Position numbers and translations under genes: made by a program. DNA of 64,000 bases from contig JAYXKI010000009.1 of the NCBI GenBank assembly GCA_037892935.1, positions 310,001 to 374,000 on the forward strand. The letters are read 5' to 3'. This DNA is from Phlebopus portentosus (Eukaryota > Basidiomycota > Agaricomycetes > Boletales > Boletinellaceae). Every line of letters starts with the position of its first letter. Position 1 is the first letter of the stretch. Positions 55,967 to 64,000 of this stretch are shown here, piece by piece. A model generated the notes under the pieces. It ran no database searches. It was not told the DNA's origin and saw only the letters and a list, made by a program, of their open reading frames with translations.

Positions 55967-57481
55967 ATGCAGCCAGACACGATCCCCTCGCCCCCCTCCA
56001 GCGATTCCGACGAGACAGCCGCCTCTCGTGGACAGAAGCATCCCCTAGAGGGAGTAGTCCTTGCCTCTGGTCGTCGTCGCATACCGTAAGTTGTCGACAT
56101 TTTTCTAATGCACAACATTACACTGACTAGCCTATTCTCAGGAGGTTCTCTGCCTATCCGTTGTACAACAGGGCTGGATGTCACATGGCACGTACCGAAG
56201 AGCCTTTTGATCAAGCAGGTGGTATAATCAATGCTGCCATTACCCGCTCGAACAACGAGCTGGAAAACTGAGTTGTCACCATTACGCCTGCGTACGTACC
56301 ATCGTTTTATGTTTGATGCTCAACCTTTACGCATACGTTACAGTGAGCAACGTCGCCTGGATGTTTTTGACAGGACCCTTGGATGTGATCCTGTGATACA
56401 CGAGGGCATCATGACAGCGAACCCGGAACAGCTGATTCATATTGTCGATGCAGTAAGTTGTATTTCATTGACGACCTCGAGGAATCGATCTTGTCACTCA
56501 CCAATGCATTTCATAGATTCGCCAGGGTCAGCAGCTGGCCCGTAGTGATGACACGATTCTGCTGAAGTGTCTCGTTACTACCTGGGTGAAGTATAAGTAT
56601 GGTGAGAAGCCCCCTCATCTTGATCGCAAGCACGAACGCGGCTTCAACAACCGCTCCATTGCGGAACTCTTGTGCCCCGTTGAAGTGATCCCTACTGAAG
56701 AGTAAGTCATTTATTTCATCCTTTCCTTTCCACTATCCACTTTGCCTTCAAGATATTACGCTCGTCTCAGGGATGGAACTGCGACTATTATGGATGAGGA
56801 GGAGGAGCACCTCATTAGCGGTGCTGATTATCGTGTTCTCATGTATGAAGGAGGACAATATAGTTCAGTCGAGCCGCTTCGCAGTTTTCTGAAAGGGCAA
56901 CATCTTGTCAAGGTAAGCTGTTGTATTACTCTTTCTATACATAACTAACTTGTATTCACTCCAGGGATACAAAGCCGTCTTCACCTGCCCGTCGTCTGCT
57001 GACATTGAAGACCCTTCCCTTGCAAGGTCTACGAAACGTGGCAATGCTGCTCTCAATGACATGAAGCGCGTGACACCATCTTCCATAGCTTACATCATGA
57101 TCCAGGTAAGTAGTTAGTTACTTTATCATCTCTTCTTTTGAACTTATGGATTTGTAGGTTTATTTCGCACTCAGCTCACGCACAGTCTTCTCTGTCACAT
57201 GTGCCCCTGAGATACTTGAGATGTACCAGAGTATCATGTCCTTCTTCAACTCGGACGTTCCTTACATTCAGTGCTATGCTCAAGAGCTGATAGAGTGGTG
57301 GAATGAGTGAGTCCTTTCATACGCAATCTCATTCGTTTCTAATACATTAATTTGTAGTCAGATTTTTCCTTCTCATGCCAGAGCGCTCCAGCGCCATGGA
57401 AGAGGCACAATCTGCCGTATGGAGGCTAAGTATAGAGGCCTAGACGTAAATGGCTTCCGCCGCTTTGATGATATGGTATAG
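55967..57481 (+). CDS. DUF6698-type protein of unknown function, with an in-frame TGA
   Basis: Eight exons (55967-56085, 56142-56291, 56344-56452, 56517-56701, 56753-56912, 56965-57105, 57158-57306, 57358-57481) give 378 codons with consistent phases. The protein resembles the Agaricomycete DUF6698 family: ITPAEQRRLDVFDRTLG, IRQGQQLARSDDTILLKCLVTTW, NRSIAELLCPVEVIP, FLKGQHLVKGYKAVFTCPSSAD, GNAALNDMKRVTPSSIAYIMIQVYFALSS and EWWNDQIFPSHA. The family is multicopy and has no known role. In exon 2 a TGA at 56269-56271 interrupts NNELEN-stop-VVTITP. Either it is a nonsense mutation (a former CGA fits), making this a pseudogene, or 56219-56272 is a 54-nt in-frame GT-AG intron. The family-like sequence flanking the stop favours mutation, but this is unresolved. 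Confidence 0.7.
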
Positions 57482-58114
57482 ATTGGTAAGTTCAGGAGAT
57501 TCACGTGTATTGTGTGTGTCTCTCTCTTTCTTTTTCCGACTGGTACTCTAAATTTCCAGAAACCTGTATATCATGTAATGTGCTGAAGCGATACAATATA
57601 CCAAACATGATGTGCCCTGGCCTTTTTACTATACAATTGTGCGAATAACTGTGAATCTTTTAAAATAACTGGAACAATTGAGTATTAAAACCTTAATTGT
57701 ACTCTTATTGCTTTCTCTTCTCCTCGCTACACAAGGATATTTACTGCTTCTGATCTCTAACTCAGACTTCTGACAGCATCATACATGACTGAAGTTTTGA
57801 TTACATTCATGTCAAAACTGTTGCACAATTCCTGTCACGTTCTTTCATTTATCTTGTAATATACTGAAATTATTGTTGCAATATTTCATTCACTGTACAA
57901 TTATTCTACAATTCTTGTGGAACTCTTCCGACTCTCTTGCATTCAGAAGACAAGACTTATGTAATTCTTCTGCAAGCCTTCCACACATTGAGAATGTCTA
58001 ACTGACTGCCACATTGCAGTATAAGATCATTTACAAGACTTTCATATATTTTTCTTCTGCTATATCTTCTAATGTCATATTAACACTTCTCAGACTGTTC
58101 CGAATTTCGTGATG
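57482..58114. other. AT-rich intergenic region
   Basis: 3' region of the DUF6698 gene followed by AT-rich sequence without any gene, repeat or RNA I can recognise, up to the FunK1 relic. Confidence 0.4.
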
Positions 58115-58545
58115 TCATGGGAGAACGTATTCTCTAGGACTCCATTTGCGACACCTTGCGCGATCCGCTTACTGTTAAGGTTACTCAGCTCTCGGTCACA
58201 AGATTCGCTGAGGATGATAATTACATGAGATGACTGCAAGCGGTGTATAAGATTATAATGTCAATTGCGTACCAGCACGTCCAAAGGAACTCCGAGTCAT
58301 CACGTTCTTTATTGGATGCGTCTACCTGATGGGTGCAGGACATGGTTGAAGTTCAGAAAAGAGGGTGGCTCGAGCTTGTTCGTTAGAACGGTACCGGAAG
58401 TGCTTTCAAGCGTTCTTAAGCCGTCTTTGTGGCTTGTGGCTTGTGGCAACTACGACGATCAATGGCGATCACATTCCGACTTCGGACTGGCTTAAGTAAT
58501 CAAAATCGGTGGCTGTACAGGAACGTGCATTCTAATATAAAAAGT
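58115..58545 (-). pseudogene. FunK1 relic: promoter, exon 1, intron 1 and start of exon 2
   Basis: Closely similar to 30690-31130 (FunK1 copy 1). It keeps an ATG and a whole first exon (MSCTHQVDASNKERDDSEF), the intron with the same splice sites, and about 40 codons of exon 2 (ELSNLNSKRIA...GVLENTFS) before the homology ends at about 58115. It then reads into a stop. It records a third FunK1 insertion or duplication 27 kb away. Confidence 0.85.
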
Positions 58546-58857
58546 GATTTACGCACGATATTATAATCTACACATGCCTCGACTCGGCTTTAGGAAGACA
58601 AAGAATAATACGCTACTCTACTGAGAGGAGAGCAATCGGTTGTGTGGATTATGTTGTACAGAAATGCGGGATTCCGAACATCCAGAAACAGAAAAACGTC
58701 GAAAAATACAAGGCATTGGATGAGCAGCAAGAAGAGGTAGAGCATCAAGAAGCGGGAAATCAGAGGTCCAAGGCAGTGGCAGTATGAAAAAAGAAAGGGA
58801 AGAAGGAAGAAAGAGCAACACGTAAGAGAACCCAAAAATTTTAGAAGATGGAGTAAT
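58546..58857. other. 3' region of NAA30
   Basis: Non-coding sequence between the FunK1 relic and the NAA30 stop codon. An antisense open frame has no features. Confidence 0.35.
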
Positions 58858-59785
58858 TCAGCGCATCGAAACTTCGTCGTCAGAGTCGTCAAAACTGGCG
58901 ATATACTCCGGTAGTACGCGCGTATTGTAGATATTCGGTCGTCGAAGTGAGGCCAGGGAGTTACGGATTTGTGGTGCTGCACCATCGCTATCCGAGTACG
59001 AGCTGGACGGGGAGTTCGCGCCTGAGCTCGGAAGAGTAGGAGGTGGCGGCACGGCGAGAATGAGCCTGAAGGCGTCTTTGCCATTCATGTAAAACCTATA
59101 TAAACGCTTCTCGCGGATAAATCCAAGTGATTCGTACAATGAAAGTGCGGCAGCGTTATCGAATTCGGTTTCAAGAACCACCTAAGTATACGAACGATAA
59201 TACTGTCAACGCCAAGGTAATGAAATATGTCGGGTACTTTACCTCCTCAACTCCATTCTCCTTCATTGCGCCGATAGAGTGCTGGACTAGAGTACGTGCT
59301 GCACGGTGTGTCGATTTCCGGAACAAAGCTGTAGACCAGGTAAAAGACTTACCGATACCGCGTTTCCTCCAATCCCTATTCACGCTCAACATGGCGATAT
59401 ATCCTCTTATCGCCGAGTCCCTATGTAAGCTCTGTTTGCAGACGATAACACCGATAGGATCATTTGCCATCGAGGCAGTGGAATAAGCCTGCACCGTTGG
59501 TATATGCAATATATTCATTTCTGAGCGCATACAGATGCTAGAGTGTCTAAATTACCCACCAGAAACGATAAGTGCGGCCTGAACCACCATTTCAGACTGT
59601 CAAGACATCCTTGAGTAAAAAAAAAGTTTCCGCCAGACTCACCATTGTCGTAAGAAGTAACGATAAGTGTAAATAACATAAGGCTCGCTCAGCTCGCTCT
59701 GAACGAGAGCCATGATACTAGGCAAATCAGACTCGCCGACATAAGGACGGTAATAAATTGTTGAGTCCGCCCCCGATTTGTCCAT
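58858..59785 (-). CDS. NAA30: N-alpha-acetyltransferase 30, NatC catalytic subunit
   Basis: Five exons (59643-59785, 59560-59578, 59353-59488, 59243-59298, 58858-59181) encode about 225 aa. NatC acetylates N-termini starting Met plus a hydrophobic residue. Motifs: [25 protein letters not shown] at the start, [25 protein letters not shown] (the acetyl-CoA binding RxxGxA), [23 protein letters not shown] and the C-terminal [14 protein letters not shown], all characteristic of Mak3/Naa30. The second exon is only 19 nt but is needed for WPHLSFLAYS. The last 65 residues are a Ser/Pro-rich tail not present in short orthologues. The gene shares a 185-bp divergent promoter with the RING-like gene. Confidence 0.9.
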
Positions 59786-59970
59786 CAAACCGTGTCTGTT
59801 GTCGACGACGCTGAAGTCGTCCTTGTGGTTGCGGACAAGAACGTTCAGCAATGAACTACTACTGTACACGCGGCCGCGAGCCTGACGTGGCGGTCAGACC
59901 TACACGCAGCGCGTCGCGTCTTGATCTCAGATCCATTTGAAGTCGTTCGTTCTTGACTTGGCACATCAAA
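59786..59970. promoter_or_regulatory. Bidirectional promoter, NAA30 / RING-like gene
   Basis: The 185 bp between two divergent start codons. No TATA box or named site recognised. Confidence 0.5.
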
Positions 59971-61408
59971 ATGTCGAGCTCACTTTCGTCCGTGAACTTG
60001 TCGGTTCTGGGCTTCGCTTTGAATTCATGGTTGGACGGGTCGGCGCAATTACGACGGTCGCTTATTCTGTTTCCCCTTGACCTCGGGAATACTTCACATG
60101 ACGACGAGCCGCCGAGTCCCTCCCAACAGCATTCTAGCTCATCAGGAGATGATGAAGCGCCAGCTCGGTTAATCGACCGATGTATGCGGTGGTTCTCGAA
60201 GCCAGCAAAGGATCTGGACGAAGTTGAGAAAGCCATCTTGGGTGTTCTTGATCTTTCGGTGCGTTCGCCTCTTACGTCTTTGATGCTTGATCAACATGAT
60301 ACTCATTCTATTCGACCTCTATTACCAGTCATCTGTGATATTATTGAAGCTGCTGGGATCAGGCCCTATACTACCTTATATTCTCAATCCCTTGAGCATA
60401 ACCCTCGCTCTTCCACGAAAGATCTCCGTTGGTTCTGTAAAATGGCCGAAGGTCGTTCTCATTTGTTTCTTGTTATCGATCCTTCATGAAGCACAGCGAA
60501 CGTCAGTAGCGACTGGTCTTGCATGGCTGCGATTGAAGAGAGCGGCACGTAGCGATGCAGGTATCGGCGAGGTCGTCCTCAGAGGGGTGAAGCTAGGGCG
60601 CAAGGCGGAGGATGAGGATGCGGAAGAGGAGGATGAGCCCGAACCATGTGTTATCTGCTCCGCCGGACAATCCGAAGCTGGGCTCTCAGACTCCATCTCG
60701 AGCCTGGCATCACTCTCTACGACTTCGCAATCTCAGACCCAACCGAATACTGCCTCGGCAGATTCGGGACCCCTTGAGGCATTCTGCGTACATGCACCGA
60801 ACAAACACCCAATGCACCGTTCGTGCTTTCTTGCATGGAAAGATGCTTATTGGGAAGCCCGAGCTTCAAGACCAATCATCACTCTCATGAGTGACGATGC
60901 AGTTGTTCCCTTGCCTGGAAGTTGGCAATGGCAACGCGCGCTGTCCATCCTGTCCGCTCTCGGCTCACGAATATGGCATATGACGTACTACGTCCCGCTC
61001 GCGCCCTCTGAGCTCTCAACGTCCGCAGGTGTTGACGGAATCGGCGACTCGATCTTCACTTTACGATGTCTAGATGGAGTTGATAGCGGACATGGTGGCA
61101 TTTCAAGTGAGGAACTCGGGACTATGGTATCGGTCTGGCCACCATGTCCAGGCTGCAGATCCTCAGTGAAATTGATCTTCGCCCGAGCAAGGTCCGTTCG
61201 ACGACTCGGCTCTGCTAGGGCAGGGGAAGGCATGCTTTCCCAGCTACTGCATGTGTGGATGAGGTCTTGGGAGCAACTAGTCAGTGGTCGGACGATTCTT
61301 GCGAAGACTGCTACCCAGGTCTTGTTTGCTGCTTTCCTTGTATCAATGATGCGGATGAGAAAGTCTCATGCCAGACAAGTTCTACTTTCTCGAGGCTTCT
61401 CGCTGTAA
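59971..61408 (+). CDS. Membrane protein with atypical RING-like cysteine cluster
   Basis: Two exons (59971-60258, 60329-61408) encode 455 aa; the ATG at 59971 is preferred over an upstream TTG. A hydrophobic stretch at about 97-147 (SSVILLKLLGSGPILPYIL and KVVLICFLLSIL) probably spans the membrane. It is followed by a Cys/His set: CVIC (203-206), FCVHAPNKHPMHRSC near 258-272 and CPGC near 375. The long gap between the second and third pairs is unusual for a RING and is filled with a folded-looking insertion (WQWQRALSILSALGSR). A second hydrophobic segment, LAKTATQVLFAAFLVSMM, lies near 420-437. If it binds zinc it could be a membrane-anchored E3 ubiquitin ligase; this is inference only. Confidence 0.65.
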
Positions 61409-61716
61409 CTTTTGATCTTGTGAGTTCGTTGTCTCCTCTCCCTGTCTTTTATTTTTACTTTCTCGGTTGGAGCACATAGATTGTTGTGAATTTAGCCCGG
61501 TTTGACTGTTGCATTGGACGAATTAATAGCATGGATTTCTCGAAGAGGTCTATGAAGCGTTTCTGATTTGGCTGATTAGTTTTTCCTAACGTGCACGCTA
61601 CACTTCTTTCGATATTTGACATCGGGGCATTCTTATCAATTATTCTACATTTACATATGACAGAAGGTTGCGTATGACCAGCCATCATTCAAATGTTCCT
61701 TTGTCTGTTATTCCTT
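61409..61716. other. Convergent intergenic region
   Basis: Shared 3' region of the RING-like gene and the aldo-keto reductase gene. Nothing recognised. Confidence 0.35.
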
Positions 61717-62996
61717 TCATGCATTCACGGTGTTCTTGATTGGTTGCTTTAACGGCCAACGGTCCCATTGTCCAGCCTCATCATACATAAGAGTTGCTCG
61801 TTGGGGCGTTCCATCTCCGAAGAACGAGACAGGGAATCCAGGGTCGAATGGCAACACACTCTCGAGGTACTTTATCTGTTCATCCGAGAGAGTGATCTTG
61901 AGAGCTTCGATGTTCGCCATGAGGTGTTCGACCTTACGTCCACCAATAATCGGAAATACGTATGGTGCCTTCTGCAACACGTACGCGATAGCGACAGCGG
62001 TTATGTGCTCCGTCCCGACTTCCTTCGCGACTTTCTCCAATGCAGCGCTCATCTTCCTCTCATTTTCGTTGCGCTTCCACTCTGGTTGCACGAACGTACG
62101 ACCCTTCTCCCCGCTAGCAATACGTCTTTCTTCTTCTGCATCAGTTCGGAGACGTCCAGCTGCGAGAACGTTCCACGGCGCGAGCGCCAGTCCAAGCGAG
62201 CGCGCCATAGGAATGATCTCGCGCTCGAAGCTACGGTCAATAATATTCCACGATCCCTGGTATATCGCAAACGGCGTCTTATAGGCCATCTTCGCATATT
62301 GGTTCGCAGCGGAGACAACCCACGCGGGCGTGTCTGATATACCCAAATATAGGACTTTGCCGGAGACGACGAGATTATGCAGGTGGTCCATCACTTCTTC
62401 GATGGGCGTTTGGAAGTCCCACCAGTGCACGTAGAGGATGTCGATGTATGATGTGCGCAGCTTCTTCAGACTTGCTTCGACGCTGATTTTGAGAGACTTG
62501 GCGTGGTTCCCTACGTAGTTGACTCGGATGGAGACGTCTTTCGCTGCGCGCTTCCAGTCCGTTGTGTACTGTCCGTTGGATACGCGGTCAGAGTCATGCT
62601 ACCTTTAATCAACGAGAAAACTTGCCTTTGTCGCAAGAACTAATTGATCGCGAATGCCACGCTTTTCCATCCACTCTCCAATGAACATCTCCGAAGTATC
62701 ATCTTGACTGTTTACCAGCTCATCAGTAGCAGGTCCTTTGTTCTTTAAAGGATGGACACGTACTAAACATTCGCAGTATCAATAAAGTTACCTCCGGCAT
62801 CAAAGTACGCATCGAGGAGCTTGAACGACGCTTCCTTATCCATCGCGCCCATACCAAGCTTGTGCCATTGGTCACCGATACTCATAGCTCCAAGCTGGAG
62901 TGGCGAGGCGCGGATACCCGCGAGCGGGCACAGGACGCGATAGCGACCGAGAGGAGTCTTTTCAGGAGGAGCTGGTGACCAGAGTGGCTCAGTCAT
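61717..62996 (-). CDS. Aldo-keto reductase, aryl-alcohol dehydrogenase (AAD) type
   Basis: Three exons (62764-62996, 62626-62707, 61717-62568) encode about 388 aa, usual for the AKR9/AAD group that reduces aldehydes with NADPH. The start [22 protein letters not shown] leads into GAMSIGDQW. The catalytic residues are visible as Asp and Tyr in FIDTANVYQDDTSE, Lys in LVLATKYTTDW and His in ILYVHWWD. The cofactor-binding region [17 protein letters not shown] and the late [11 protein letters not shown] segment are conserved in the group. Intron 2 begins GC (ATK|gcaagt) and ends AG. Similar enzymes occur in lignin-aromatic metabolism and in polyketide clusters (norsolorinic acid reductase), but no cluster partners are present here. 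Confidence 0.9.
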
Positions 62997-63652
62997 CTTT
63001 GAGAGTCTCGTTGAGAATAGTCTAGGTGGGGTGGATACCCGCAGAGGTTTCTGCAGGCCATTTTATACAAAATCGCGCTCTGGTTATCTCCTGAGACCTT
63101 CATATTCAAAGAATATTCTTTTCCCAACGGTACCGAGCGTCTGTGGTATCCACCTCGACGCGTCAGCTCTCGGCGGGATGGCATGACTCATACCATCGTG
63201 TCTCTTTTCCCAGGCGCCCTCTGTTCACACCCACTTTCCTCCACAACACGAGACGACCCTCAAAAATCATGAAATTATATCTACTATGTATAATTTAGAA
63301 TGAAAGATTTTTACTTGATAGATTTTCTGAAATCGGGCATGCAAAAATTGGTTTGGGACACTCAATTAAGCCTGTTTGCCTCTCATACAGTCATGTATGC
63401 AGCACAATATAGTCATGAGTATGTGAGTAGAAGCTAGCTGAGCACCTCCGAGCACCCATCAGGGCCTATAATTTTTGTCGTGAATTATTATTTTATTGTT
63501 ATTATTTTTTTTCGTAATTACTCTCCTTTTGTGAGGACCCGTAACGTAACATTCTGTGAAAAGAGGGATGCCATCTATATTTCAAGCTACAAAAAATCAG
63601 TATTTTTTTTTTTCAAAAGCACAACAGCATTTCTAGTATGCTAGATAGCCTA
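62997..63652. other. Intergenic region upstream of the reductase gene
   Basis: Promoter of the reductase, then AT-rich sequence with long A/T runs (63490-63620). No gene recognised. Confidence 0.4.
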
Positions 63653-63860
63653 CAGGTGGGTACAAAAAGTCTTTGGCCCCCCTGTTTTAGGAAGGTGATT
63701 TGCATGCCTTCTCGGGAAACGAACACCCGTGAAGCGAGGTCCCCTCATCTTTGCCGACATTGAAGTTGGCGAGGTTGTATCCGACGCTTACAGTACCATA
63801 CATAGCATGTAAATCCTCCTTCCATAAACAGGGGAGCCAAAGACTTTTTGTACCCACCTG
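63653..63860. mobile_element. Tc1/mariner-like MITE (208 bp)
   Basis: Inverted ends CAGGTGGGTACAAAAAGTCT run about 37 bp nearly perfect and continue to about 55 bp with mismatches. The element is flanked by TA on both sides (63651-63652 and 63861-63862), the Tc1/mariner target duplication. It has no coding capacity. Confidence 0.85.
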
Positions 63861-64000
63861 TATATGGTTTTTTTTTTTAATTTCTTATTTTTTTATTTTT
63901 GAAGCCAAAATAGTGATGTGGTGAGTCTCAGCAAAAGGAGTGAAAAGATGTGCCCAATGACATGAGAGAGCAATTCAGAGGAGATACGTACGCGAAGATC

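Overview
The window is nuclear DNA from a filamentous basidiomycete, almost certainly an Agaricomycete. The evidence is dense genes with many 50-60 nt GT-AG introns and several families that are typical of, or expanded in, these fungi: TPR-CHAT proteins, FunK1 kinases, DUF6698, Plavaka (CACTA) transposase, chromodomain Ty3/Gypsy elements and a CaaX pheromone-like precursor.

Left part (1-27.3 kb), mostly single-copy genes. A decayed TPR-CHAT gene runs off the left edge. Then come a low-complexity hypothetical protein, a 72-residue CaaX peptide precursor, a YPK/SGK-like AGC kinase, DIM1 (18S rRNA dimethyltransferase), a phosphatidylserine decarboxylase, an RTT106-like histone chaperone, a BTB (KCTD-type) protein and the mitochondrial RNA polymerase. 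A divergent pair of ATP-synthase genes follows (IF1-type inhibitor and subunit h), then a BBC1/AIM3-type protein and a secreted histidine acid phosphatase. Three of these genes (RNA polymerase, inhibitor, subunit h) serve mitochondrial gene expression or ATP synthase.

Middle part (27.8-55 kb), an accessory and transposon-rich island. It holds a foldback element, a tandem FunK1 duplication (one complete copy, one pseudokinase pseudogene) and an 811-residue protein of a multicopy unknown family. Next is a Plavaka transposase gene split by a 6.49 kb chromoviral LTR retrotransposon (target duplication GACAG). A second, related element of 6.65 kb lies on the opposite strand (target duplication CATCG) with intact gag and pol. 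Both elements share an 11-nt self-priming site, a GGGTTTT slippery heptamer with a 3' hairpin that sets a -1 gag-pol frameshift, and a C-terminal chromodomain. Most LTR differences are CpG transitions.

Right part (54.6-64 kb). A small two-exon gene with an N-myristoylation-type start sits beside a 40-bp palindrome. It is followed by a DUF6698 gene with an in-frame TGA, a 5' relic of FunK1, NAA30 (NatC catalytic subunit) divergent from a membrane RING-like protein, an aldo-keto reductase, and a Tc1/mariner-type MITE.

Nothing here is an operon. Functional links come from shared promoters (inhibitor/subunit h; NAA30/RING). Exon boundaries were set by reading frame, splice consensus and family expectation, and total lengths were checked for divisibility by three. 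No database search was possible, so family names rest on recognised motifs.
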